From Alphaproteobacteria bacterium (GTDB lineage Bacteria; Pseudomonadota; Alphaproteobacteria; UBA9219): DNA of 19,336 bases. Within the stretch, counting starts at the first letter, position 1. Each line of letters begins with the position of its first letter. The position numbers and the translations under genes were made by a program. The stretch covers positions 1 through 19,336 of the forward strand of contig JAQUPC010000028.1 in the NCBI GenBank assembly GCA_028716765.1, written 5' to 3'. Below, piece after piece: positions 8,974 through 16,538 of this stretch. The notes below the pieces were generated by a model that saw only the letters and a program-made list of their open reading frames with translations, did no database searches and had not been told where the DNA came from.

Positions 8974-9591
8974 TTATTTCAATCCCTCATCATGCCGGAT
9001 AATCCTTATTTCTTTAAACCGCCTGTTTTTTATACCTGTTGGCAGGGGCATCTGTCTGCGCCGGCGGCAGGGGCCCCTGTAGACCTCCGATGTAACGAAA
9101 ACGCGCGGCGATTCGATAATGTTGATGATCTTCTGGCAAAAATCGTCGGCTTCAAAGGGCTTTGCGACAATTTCATCGACCCCGGAATCTCGCGCCGTCA
9201 AGATGTCAACGGAAGACGCCGAGCGCACAAGCATGATGATGGGCACGAAGGGACAGGGCGAGTTTGGCGCAAAACGCAGCCTCTTAACGAACATCGTTCC
9301 ATTTATAGGTATGATTGCCGCCTGATGCTTCTCTTCCTGATCGTTGGCGGCCGGCTCAGGTTTGCAGACGGATAATTCCCAGTCGGTAACGATGATATCA
9401 ATGCGCGTTTCCCGCGTGATCTGAAGACCTTGAAAGCCGTTGCTCGCCAAAAGAACATTGGAAAACCCGAGTTGATTAAGAATGTTTTTGACCAACTCTC
9501 CGGCCTTGGCGCTTCCGTCAATAACCATGAGCTGGACCTTTTCCATCCGCTTCTGGAAATGATCCGCTTTGTTCATCAGAATGGACGGCAT
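8974..9591 (-). CDS. Divergent response-regulator receiver protein
   Basis: A 205-residue single-domain receiver (CheY fold). Phosphoacceptor Asp70 is in DIIVTDWEL and conserved Lys144 is in VAKPFEADDF. The N-terminal acidic pocket has only Asp25 (VIDGS, not DD), and the switch Thr/Ser after strand 4 is Val122 (IIMLVRS). A loop of about 25 residues after Asp70 (PEPAANDQEEKHQ) is longer than usual. The tail has a YRGPCRRRRQ motif resembling the GPDRRR tail of some alphaproteobacterial receivers. No output domain is present. It probably pairs with the Hpt-like protein encoded next. Starts at 9576 and 9546 are alternatives, the last giving a more typical receiver N-terminus. No strong ribosome site is seen at 9591. 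Confidence 0.75.
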   Translation of the reverse strand: MPSILMNKADHFQKRMEKVQLMVIDGSAKAGELVKNILNQLGFSNVLLASNGFQGLQITRETRIDIIVTDWELSVCKPEPAANDQEEKHQAAIIPINGTMFVKRLRFAPNSPCPFVPIIMLVRSASSVDILTARDSGVDEIVAKPFEADDFCQKIINIIESPRVFVTSEVYRGPCRRRRQMPLPTGIKNRRFKEIRIIRHDEGLK

Positions 9592-9804
9592 GACAAATGC
9601 TTATGATGGTGCGTTAAAGCGGGACAACAGTCTCTACTGTATGATTGTCCATATGATCGTATTCGTTACGTCATATGTGGAAGACAGGAGGCGTGTAGCC
9701 CCGCATTAGGAAGGCGATACAACGTAATAGAAATTATAAAAAAATACAAGAGTATGCTGATCAGTTTTTTAGTTGGTGAAAGTATATTGCATGAAAATAT
9801 ATTT
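9592..9804. promoter_or_regulatory. AT-rich upstream region of the receiver/Hpt pair with dyads
   Basis: This 213-base stretch separates the receiver start from the end of the tsaC-type gene, both on the minus strand. It holds two dyads near the receiver: ACAGT-CTCT-ACTGT (9627-9640), and CATATGA (9650-9656) with TCATATG (9671-9677). These are candidate operators. No sigma-54 or TTAA-N7-TTAA match was found, and no ORF of note. The 9740-9810 part is very AT-rich. Confidence 0.35.
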
Positions 9805-10767
9805 TTAATTGTGATCAAGCAAAGTCGCCGCTCGCCTAAGCCTGTCGTTGATCGCCACGCCGAGACCAGTTTCCGGAATCGGCATGACGGCGATGCCGCG
9901 CAGATGGGGCTGATCGAGTTGACGTAACATGGCGAAGAGGTTGGCCGCCGCTTCGTTCAAGTCGCCTGTGGCGCTAAGATTCAGGCGCGCCGCTCCGCCT
10001 TTAACACCTGCATCCGGCCCGAAGGCCAATAAGGCTTCGCCGGGCGCTGCTTCCTTTGCGGCCAGCCGCAAAGGAATGTTGGGCGCATAATGGCTTGATG
10101 TCATGCCCGGGCTTTTAATAACGGCGTTTTCGCTAACGGCTTCAAAAACTTCGCATAGAGATTGCTCCAGCTGTTCGCGCGTCACGCCGCCGGGGCGCAA
10201 GATCGTGGGAAGCGGCGTCGTTAAGTCGATCACGGTGGACTCTACGCCCACAGCTGACTGGCCGCCGTCTAAAATCATGTCGACGTTCGCGCCGAGTGAT
10301 TCGGTAACATGTTGAGGCGTCGTCGGGCTAAGTTTGCCGAAGGCGTTGGCGCTGGGCGCGGCGATGGGCCGTCCCGTGGCGCGCAGGAGATCAAGCGCAA
10401 CGGGATGGGCCGGCATACGCACGGCCAGCGTGTCGAGGCCCGCGCCTGCCAGAAGCGAAACGGGGCAATCCGGCTTTCGCGGCAGCACGAGCGTCAGAGG
10501 GCCGGGCCAGAACCGGTTGGCGAGGAGCTGTGCCGTGTCATTCCATTCAACAAGGGCTTGGGCATCAAGCGTCCCGGCCACATGCACGATCAAGGGATTG
10601 AATTCGGGCCGCCCCTTGGCGGCGTAAATAGCCGCGACGGCCTTGTCGTTGGTCGCGTCGCCGCCAAGGCCGTAAACCGTTTCCGTAGGAAAGGCTACCA
10701 GCTTGCCGCTACGCAGAAGCGCTGCGGCTTTCGAGATATGCTCAGACGTGGCGGGAACGATCGTCAT
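9805..10767 (-). CDS. tsaC: L-threonylcarbamoyladenylate synthase (Sua5/TsaC type)
   Basis: Forms threonylcarbamoyl-AMP from Thr, bicarbonate and ATP, the first step of the t6A37 modification of ANN-decoding tRNAs, in the cytosol. It has 320 residues, the long Sua5 form. The YrdC domain occupies about 1-205 with PTETVYGLG (27-35), KGRPEFNPLIVHV (51-63), SPSANAFGKLSPT-like APSANAFGKL (137-146) and STVIDLT (177-183). A linker SPGMTSSHYAPN (219-230) then leads to the C-terminal Sua5 domain. An ATG at 10767 was preferred over a TTG at 10776. It is the last gene of a minus-strand operon, 12 bases after the small anchored protein gene. Confidence 0.95.
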   Translation of the reverse strand: MTIVPATSEHISKAAALLRSGKLVAFPTETVYGLGGDATNDKAVAAIYAAKGRPEFNPLIVHVAGTLDAQALVEWNDTAQLLANRFWPGPLTLVLPRKPDCPVSLLAGAGLDTLAVRMPAHPVALDLLRATGRPIAAPSANAFGKLSPTTPQHVTESLGANVDMILDGGQSAVGVESTVIDLTTPLPTILRPGGVTREQLEQSLCEVFEAVSENAVIKSPGMTSSHYAPNIPLRLAAKEAAPGEALLAFGPDAGVKGGAARLNLSATGDLNEAAANLFAMLRQLDQPHLRGIAVMPIPETGLGVAINDRLRRAATLLDHN

Positions 10768-10779
10768 CGAAAGCAACGC

Positions 10780-11214
10780 TTAAGGCATGACATTACCGGT
10801 GTTTGGCAGCGCGAAATCAAAGCAATGGCGGCCTTTACCGTGTTTCCAGTTGCGGGTTGTATAGTGATGGCGGGAGTTTTGCATGTTGCCAGAGTCCACG
10901 GCAAAAACAGCGCAGAGCTTGTAATTTCTCTCGCCTGTTTTTTCATAGATATATGGAGCCTTTGTTTCTGGATCCGTATTGCCAATGCCATATTTCTTGT
11001 CCACTGCTGCAAGATCGGCCGGCAACACTTTGTCGGTTCTCCAATAGTTTTCAATTGAGTTGGTAATTCTTTCCAGGTCCTGAACGCGCCGTTCGTCAAG
11101 TTTGCGCAGGCGCTGAAGCCCCGGCGGGTTTTGCACGATAGCCACGGTCACCGCGATCACGACGATTGCCGTGGAAAGGCCTGCGAGCAACCGGCCAACA
11201 AGCGCTTGATTCAT
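10780..11214 (-). CDS. Small membrane-anchored pilin-like hypothetical protein
   Basis: A 144-residue protein with one N-terminal membrane segment (about 9-27, LAGLSTAIVVIAVTVAIV). It is followed by LRKLDERRVQDLERITNSIENYW and a LPADLAAV loop, then DPETKAPYIYEKTGERNYKLCAVF, an arrangement like the body of pseudopilin-type proteins. From memory, this kind of protein commonly follows DUF5671 genes. The function is unknown, probably periplasmic with a membrane tether. Its start overlaps the stop of the DUF5671 gene (ATGA), showing translational coupling. Two cysteines (Cys102, Cys131) could pair in the periplasm. No prepilin peptidase Gly-Phe-Thr site is evident, so it is not a classic type IV pilin. 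Confidence 0.8.
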   Translation of the reverse strand: MNQALVGRLLAGLSTAIVVIAVTVAIVQNPPGLQRLRKLDERRVQDLERITNSIENYWRTDKVLPADLAAVDKKYGIGNTDPETKAPYIYEKTGERNYKLCAVFAVDSGNMQNSRHHYTTRNWKHGKGRHCFDFALPNTGNVMP

Positions 11215-11858
11215 GATTCCTTCTCTTCCCGGCGCAAGTCCGAAAGGTAATACCAGAAGATCGTTCCCGCGATTACGGCAACGACGATGACTTTGAGCAA
11301 AAAGCGCGCCGTCAACTCACCGCCAAGAACGTTGTAAACCAGAGCGGTCATATCGCCGATCAGGATGCTTAGGGCTATAAACAAGGTAATGTACGTTAGC
11401 CAGCGGCGCACGGGGGATAACCGCTTGATCGGGTTCAGGACGAGTTCGCGCCCGATATACCGGGCGGTAAACAGGAAGATCGGGAAGGCGATGATGAGCG
11501 ACGACACCGACCAGCGCATGGAATCCCAGAAATTACCCCTGTAACTGTAATCAGACGCCGCGGGATCGGGAAAAGCCCGGTTGATAAAATCAAAAAGCAA
11601 ATCGCCGAGATGGAAGGCGCTGGTGTAAAGGGTGCTGAACATCACCAGATAGAGGAACGCTTCCCGGGCGGACATGGAAGGCCGCGGCTTCGGCACGGGA
11701 ACGGGGAAAGAGATGTCGGCATAAGCGCCAAGCGCGTTTTTTGCCTGATCGGACGGCCATCCGGCGGCTACGGCCGCTTTCTCGATGTCGTTCCGGGAAG
11801 CCCCGACGCGCAAGGATTCTTTGACGAAAACGTCTAGTTCTCTGGTTCCCGAAGTCAT
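11211..11858 (-). CDS. DUF5671 family membrane protein
   Basis: A 215-residue inner-membrane protein. Residues 8-48 form a small helical domain (VKESLRVGASRNDIEKAAVAAGWP) of the kind that precedes DUF5671. Four membrane segments follow at about 66-92, 114-134, 152-178 and 184-205, with family-typical AREAFLYLVMF, SPVRRWLTYITLF and GELTARFLLK stretches. The function of DUF5671 is not known to me. A strong GGGAGGAC ribosome site precedes the ATG. It heads a three-gene minus-strand operon with the pilin-like protein and the tsaC-type gene. The promoter must lie in 11859-11926, downstream of the hairpin terminator of the small gene before it. Confidence 0.85.
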   Translation of the reverse strand: MTSGTRELDVFVKESLRVGASRNDIEKAAVAAGWPSDQAKNALGAYADISFPVPVPKPRPSMSAREAFLYLVMFSTLYTSAFHLGDLLFDFINRAFPDPAASDYSYRGNFWDSMRWSVSSLIIAFPIFLFTARYIGRELVLNPIKRLSPVRRWLTYITLFIALSILIGDMTALVYNVLGGELTARFLLKVIVVAVIAGTIFWYYLSDLRREEKES

Positions 11859-11926
11859 ATGTCCTCCCTCGCGAGAAAAAGCCGACGGTGATTTGGGCGT
11901 CCGAGCCTTTGGCAGAATAGTATAAG

Positions 11927-11956
11927 CCCGCCGCCACGCTTCAGCGCAGCGGCGGG
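11927..11956 (-). terminator. Hairpin terminator after the 35-residue small gene
   Basis: CCCGCCGC (11927-11934) pairs with GCGGCGGG (11949-11956) over a 14-base loop. On the minus strand the stem is followed by CTTATACT, only weakly T-rich. It lies 45 bases beyond the stop of the small Cys/Lys gene and upstream of the DUF5671 operon, so it likely separates the two transcripts. Confidence 0.6.
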
Positions 11957-12000
11957 TTTAGGAATGGCGGATACAACGGCTTTCAATGCCGTTGCGCCCG

Positions 12001-12108
12001 TTATTTCTTTTTGGTTTTCTTGGGCGCTGCCTTTTTCTTGGCGGGCGCTTTCTTGGCCATTGGCTTCGAACAGGATTTTTTTCCGTTATTGCACATACAA
12101 CAGGACAT
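12001..12108 (-). CDS. 35-residue Cys/Lys-rich small protein
   Basis: A strong GGAGG five bases before the ATG at 12108 starts a 35-codon gene. The N-terminus MSCCMCNNGKKSC has cysteines at 3, 4, 6 and 13, a possible metal- or thiol-binding knuckle. The rest (PMAKKAPAKKKAAPKKTKKK) is a Lys/Ala/Pro tail like histone H1-type or nucleic-acid-binding tails. No signal peptide is seen. It has its own hairpin terminator and is divergent from the AsmA-like gene. I do not recognise a family. Nucleic-acid binding is inferred from charge alone. Other overlapping frames lack this ribosome site. Confidence 0.7.
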   Translation of the reverse strand: MSCCMCNNGKKSCSKPMAKKAPAKKKAAPKKTKKK

Positions 12109-12196
12109 AGGAGCCTCCATAGAGTAGATGGGGGCAAATTAACCCAGCTAAGGGGCAAAGAAAAGCGAAACAACGCGCCGGGGAGCGTTATTTTGC

Positions 12197-15100
12197 ATGA
12201 CAGAAACCCGGACCGGCTTTATCCTGCCGTGCATGCTCCGTTGGCCCCGTCTTATCCTTCGATCCCTTGCCGTTTTTTTCGGCGTTCTGGTGGTCGCTTT
12301 CCTGCTGTTGGCCTGGAAAGTGTCATCGCAGCCCATGACGTCGACGGCTCTGACCCCTTATGTCGAGGCGGCGATCGAAAAGCTGTTGCCCAACTCGCAA
12401 GCCACGATCGCGAAGACCCTGATCGAGTGGGACAACGTCGATCATTCGATCGCCTTGCACGGCGAGCAAGTAATTTTGCGCGACCGGCAGGACAAGATTA
12501 TCGCCGAGTTCCCCACGGCGAAAATGAAATTAAGCGTCCTTGCCCTGTTGCAGGGCCGTTTTTTTCCTTCCGAACTGAAAATCGACGAACCTCAATTGTG
12601 GTTTACCCGCCGTGCCGACGGCACGGTCTGGTTTGGCGGCGAGGCGGCAGGCAATACGGCCGAGGGGCCTTCCGAAAGTCTTTCGATTTGGGACGCTCTC
12701 AGACATTTTACCTCTGAAATCACGGGAAGAGGCCGTTTCCTGGATCTGGCCATTACCCGCGCAGTCGTCTCCATTCATGACGAGGAGATAAAACAGGATT
12801 GGGCCATCAAGATTCCTCTTCTGGCCTTGCATCACGGATGGGACGAATTGACGGGGCAGGCGCAGATCGAGGTCGACCAAAAGGGCCACAGTTCCGTTTT
12901 GGATGCCCGTTACGCTTATGATTTCGGTCCTAAGGAACACGGCGTGACCATTCAATTTAGAGAAGTTAACCCGGCATTGCTGGCTGTTCTCCAGCCAAAA
13001 TTGGTGGCGCTGACGGCGGCCGATTTGCCTCTGACAGGCAAGGTTGAGGTAACCACCGACAGGGATCTAAACATCGTCAAGATGGCCACGCAAATCGGCG
13101 GGGGCAAAGGCAGGCTCGTTATGCCTTCCTTTTGGGACAAGCCCCGCGCGGTGGAAAGCCTGAAGGTGCAGGGAACCTACGACAGGCAAACGCACCGGCT
13201 TGATGTTCCGGTGGCCGATATCGATTTCGGGGGGCCGAAACTTTCGCTGAAACTGGAAGGCAAAGAACCGCCTTCAGGCGGGACGCCTTATGATCTGGCC
13301 TTTACGTTAGCCGTCCAGCTTTCGGACTTGCCGATGGATCAATTTGCCGCCGTTTGGCCCAAGCCCATCATTACGAATGCGCGCACATGGCTTGCCGCCA
13401 ATTTGAGCCGAGGGGTTTACAAGCAGGGGGATGTCGTCTTGCGGGGCAAACTTGCCTGGCAGGAGCCGGAAAATATGCTGCTCGAATCCGGCGAAGGCAA
13501 GATTTTCGCCTCCAACGCAACGGTCAAATACATTGACGGCATGCCGCCCGTCGAAGGCGTGAACGCCGAAGCGCCTTTCGACCTCGATCATATGGACGTT
13601 AAATTGTCGGGCGGCGGCATTGGCGCGATCAAACTCCAGCCGTCGACGATCCATATCTCGGATTTTCAAAAGACGGTTCAGTATATCGATATTCCGCTTA
13701 AACTTTCCGCGCCGGTCCGCGACGTCGTCAAGCTAATCGACGCGCGGCCGCTTGGGTATGCCAGGGCCGTTGGGCTGGTCCCCGACGATTGCGACGGCCG
13801 CGTGGACGGGATGCTGAAATTGCGTTTTCCGCTTCTCAATTCCTTGCCCATGAAAGACGTGGATATTAGCGCCGACGCCCAGCTGACGAATTTTGCCATT
13901 CGAAAACTGATAAAGGGGATCGACCTTTCGCAGGGCAATCTTGCCCTGAATCTCGACAAGGAAGGTTTTTCGCTTAAAGGCCCGGCCGCGCTCAACAAGG
14001 TGCCGCTGCAGATAAGTTGGCAAAGCCAGTTTTCCGCCGATAGGGGAGGGGGGGGCAAACCCTATAGACTGGCCACGATTAACGGCACGGTCAGCGACGA
14101 ACAATGGAAGCAACTGGGGCTCGACCTTTCGGGGAAGGTAAAAGGCTCCACCACGGCGGCGCTTCGTTTAATGCAGCCGAACAAGAAAGAGACGCAACTT
14201 TCCGGCGATATCGATTTTCGTCAGGCCGCTATCACGTTCAGCGATCTTGCGTGGAAAAAACCGGCGGGAACGGCGGCGACGTTGCGTTTTGCGGCGGATA
14301 TGGCCGAAGGGAAAAACATCCGGCTAAAAAGCTTCGAACTTCAGGGCGCGGACATCAAGGCAAGCGGTTCCGGCATGCTGGATCGCGAAAGTTACGAGGT
14401 GCTGGAACTTGACGTGCGGCCCTTCATGCTCGGGCGCACGAACGCCACGCTGCACTTCTCCCAATCGTTCGGGCCGCAGGGGGAATTGCATTTTACCGCC
14501 GAAGGCGAGTCCTTCGACGTGAGCGGCCTTACGGGAGGGAAAGACCCGGCGCGCACCGATCCCCGCCCGAAAAGCTATTCGCTTAACCTCGGCAAGCTTT
14601 ATACGAGCGAGAACGGGTTTATTGCCGACATTAAGGCCAACGCGACTCGGGAAAAGGAAGGCTGGCGCGCGATCGAATTGCACGGGCGCGCGGACGGCGG
14701 CCATCCGCTTGACATCAGCCTCGCGCCGCAAGGCGCCATACGCGTGTTTAGCCTTACCTGCGACGATTTCGGTAAGGCGCTGAAAGGCATGGGGTTCACC
14801 GATACGGTGAAGGACGGTCCGATCGAAATGAAAGGCGAAAGCACGCCCGAAAATCCCGATGTGATCGAGGGCACGGTTGAGATCGGGCATTTCGTCGTGG
14901 CGGGGTTGCCGGCTCTCGCGCGCCTTCTAAGCGCCGTTTCGCCCTTCGGATTCATCGATTTTGTGACGGGCAACGCCAGCTTCGATCATCTCGAAGGCCG
15001 GTTTCGCTGGCATGGCGACGAGGCCGAGTTGATCAAGATACGCGCGGCAGGTTCCGTTTTCGGTATCAACATCGATGGCAAGGTCAATCTCAACAACGGC

Positions 15101-15415
15101 GAAGCGAATATACACGGCCTTTTGGTGCCTTTCAGCCTGTTCAACCGGATCATCGGTATTATTCCTCTATTGGGCGATGTGATTACGGGCGGCGATGGCG
15201 GCGGCGTTCTTGCGGCGGCTTATACGGTGACAGGCACATTGAACGACCCTGATATTGGCGTGAATCCCGTTTCGCTGCTGACCCCGGGCTTTCTGCGTAA
15301 TTTGTTCTTTAGCGGCGACGGGGAGGAAGATGAGCTGCCTGAAAAGGCAACACCCGAAACTGACGCAACAACAACGCCGGAGCCGCCAAATGCAAGCGGC
15401 GGGGAAAAGCCCTAA
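12197..15415 (+). CDS. AsmA/YhdP-like (DUF3971) envelope protein
   Basis: A 1072-residue protein with one N-terminal membrane anchor (about 23-41) and a very long periplasmic beta-rich body. Such AsmA-like proteins form elongated hydrophobic-groove bridges implicated in phospholipid transport between inner and outer membranes. Family-typical segments include the DUF3971 region (about 500-580, ARAVGLVPDDCDGRVDGML) and the AsmA C-terminal region (about 900-1030: ARLLSAVSPFGFIDF..., RAAGSVFGINIDGKV, LTPGFLRNLFFSG). The last 35 residues are an acidic Pro/Thr-rich tail. No ribosome site is clear at 12197. An in-frame ATG at 12233 (MLRWPRLILRSL) is an alternative and would still precede the anchor. 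It stands alone, divergent from the small Cys/Lys gene. Confidence 0.9.
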   Translation: MTETRTGFILPCMLRWPRLILRSLAVFFGVLVVAFLLLAWKVSSQPMTSTALTPYVEAAIEKLLPNSQATIAKTLIEWDNVDHSIALHGEQVILRDRQDKIIAEFPTAKMKLSVLALLQGRFFPSELKIDEPQLWFTRRADGTVWFGGEAAGNTAEGPSESLSIWDALRHFTSEITGRGRFLDLAITRAVVSIHDEEIKQDWAIKIPLLALHHGWDELTGQAQIEVDQKGHSSVLDARYAYDFGPKEHGVTIQFREVNPALLAVLQPKLVALTAADLPLTGKVEVTTDRDLNIVKMATQIGGGKGRLVMPSFWDKPRAVESLKVQGTYDRQTHRLDVPVADIDFGGPKLSLKLEGKEPPSGGTPYDLAFTLAVQLSDLPMDQFAAVWPKPIITNARTWLAANLSRGVYKQGDVVLRGKLAWQEPENMLLESGEGKIFASNATVKYIDGMPPVEGVNAEAPFDLDHMDVKLSGGGIGAIKLQPSTIHISDFQKTVQYIDIPLKLSAPVRDVVKLIDARPLGYARAVGLVPDDCDGRVDGMLKLRFPLLNSLPMKDVDISADAQLTNFAIRKLIKGIDLSQGNLALNLDKEGFSLKGPAALNKVPLQISWQSQFSADRGGGGKPYRLATINGTVSDEQWKQLGLDLSGKVKGSTTAALRLMQPNKKETQLSGDIDFRQAAITFSDLAWKKPAGTAATLRFAADMAEGKNIRLKSFELQGADIKASGSGMLDRESYEVLELDVRPFMLGRTNATLHFSQSFGPQGELHFTAEGESFDVSGLTGGKDPARTDPRPKSYSLNLGKLYTSENGFIADIKANATREKEGWRAIELHGRADGGHPLDISLAPQGAIRVFSLTCDDFGKALKGMGFTDTVKDGPIEMKGESTPENPDVIEGTVEIGHFVVAGLPALARLLSAVSPFGFIDFVTGNASFDHLEGRFRWHGDEAELIKIRAAGSVFGINIDGKVNLNNGEANIHGLLVPFSLFNRIIGIIPLLGDVITGGDGGGVLAAAYTVTGTLNDPDIGVNPVSLLTPGFLRNLFFSGDGEEDELPEKATPETDATTTPEPPNASGGEKP

Positions 15416-15522
15416 GCTTTATTTTGCGTCGATATTTAAGCGGAAAGTGCTGAAATTCGCCTTCCGGCTACATGGCCGGCCATGCGGCGAATCACGCAGG
15501 AATAACCCTAGGGACCGTCGTT

Positions 15523-15543
15523 TGGTTAACATATAATTAACCA
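15523..15543. promoter_or_regulatory. CtrA-type box TTAA-N7-TTAA in a 7-base dyad
   Basis: TTAACATATAATTAA (15526-15540) matches the CtrA full site exactly, with the consensus C following (TTAACC). It lies within a perfect dyad, TGGTTAA and TTAACCA (15523-15529, 15537-15543). It is 52 bases upstream of the PhnD-type gene start, a usual position for CtrA activation or repression. Confidence 0.65.
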
Positions 15544-15594
15544 TGTGCGCCGATTATCTGCCCCTCTGAAACCTCCATTCCTTGAGGACCTCAC

Positions 15595-16461
15595 ATGAAA
15601 AAATACGCGCTGTTATCTCTCACCCTTATGCTTATTGGCCTGCCTTCCTACGCCTTGGCTGAAGTCAATTTCGGCTACCTCGCCAATCGCGGCGATTTGA
15701 AAGCAAAAGAAGAATGGACCGATTTGATGGAAGATTTGTCGAAATCGGTTGGGCAAGAAGTTAATCTTGTTGCGCTCTCGATCGAAAAGGCGGCGGATTC
15801 CATCGGCAAGAAAGAAGTCGATTTTCTGCTTTCGAACTCCGTCATTACGGCCATCGTCATGGAACAGGACAAGGCCAAGCTTTTGGCGACTGTCGACTCG
15901 GGCAAGGGCGCCGAATTTGGCGGCGTCATTCTGGCCAACAAGAATAGTGGCATCACAAAATCCGCAGACCTTAAGGGCAAGAAAGTCATGTCCTACGGCA
16001 CGGATTCCGCCGGCGCCTATGTGTTTCAGGTTTATCACCTGAAGCAAAAGGGCGTTGACGTTAAAAAGGACCTGGCTTCGTTCGTGCAGGCCAAGAAACA
16101 GGACGACATTCCGATGGCGGTGAAATCGGGTCTTTTCGACGCCGGTTTCGTGCGCACGGGCGTGCTGGAATCGATGCAAAAGAAGGGCCTTCTGAAAGTC
16201 GATGACTTTGTCATCGTTGACAAAGTGGCCGACAGCGGCGCCGAAGTTCGCACCACGGCGCTTTATCCCGAATGGTGCCTTGTCGCGCGTGCGGACACCG
16301 ACCCGGCCATCGTCGAAAAGATCAAGACGGCTGTGCTGGCGTTGAAGTCCGACAACCCCGCCGTCCAGAAAGCCACGATCAAAGGCTTTATCGAACCGCG
16401 CGATATGGGGCCGCTGATCAAAATGTTGAAGGAACTGAAAGTGGCGCCGTTCGACAAGTAA
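15595..16461 (+). CDS. PhnD-type phosphate/phosphonate-like periplasmic binding protein
   Basis: A 288-residue periplasmic solute-binding protein. The signal peptide is clear (MKKYALLSLTLMLIGLPSYA, cut near residue 22-23). The mature part has the two-lobed type II fold with family features: VNFGYLANRGD, the Ser-rich VDFLLSNSVITAIV, GGVILANKNSGITKSADLKGKKVMSYGTDSAGA and DAGFVRTG. No transporter ATPase or permease genes are adjacent, so it may feed a remote transporter or act as a sensor partner. The ligand cannot be told from sequence. A GAGG ribosome site precedes the ATG. A CtrA-type box upstream suggests cell-cycle or motility control. A strong terminator follows. Confidence 0.9.
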   Translation: MKKYALLSLTLMLIGLPSYALAEVNFGYLANRGDLKAKEEWTDLMEDLSKSVGQEVNLVALSIEKAADSIGKKEVDFLLSNSVITAIVMEQDKAKLLATVDSGKGAEFGGVILANKNSGITKSADLKGKKVMSYGTDSAGAYVFQVYHLKQKGVDVKKDLASFVQAKKQDDIPMAVKSGLFDAGFVRTGVLESMQKKGLLKVDDFVIVDKVADSGAEVRTTALYPEWCLVARADTDPAIVEKIKTAVLALKSDNPAVQKATIKGFIEPRDMGPLIKMLKELKVAPFDK

Positions 16462-16486
16462 AAGTCACGGCACTGTCTTGCGACGC

Positions 16487-16530
16487 AAGGCGGGAACAAA
16501 ACCCTTAGGGGCGATGTTCCCGCCTTTTTT
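16487..16530 (+). terminator. Rho-independent terminator after the PhnD-type gene
   Basis: AAGGCGGGAAC (16487-16497) pairs with GTTCCCGCCTT (16516-16526), and a T-run continues to 16530. The 18-base loop contains a small CCC-TTA-GGG stem. It begins 25 bases after the stop codon. Confidence 0.9.
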
Positions 16531-16538
16531 CATGACGG

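Noticed and set aside
12120..12165. TTAACCCAGCTAAGG as a third CtrA site before the AsmA-like gene
   Set aside because: Only the first TTAA half is present, so the full TTAA-N7-TTAA pattern is not met.
11958..12173. 71-residue minus-strand frame over the small Cys/Lys gene
   Set aside because: It is an Arg/Pro-rich alternative frame; the strong ribosome site at the 12108 ATG supports the 35-codon frame instead.
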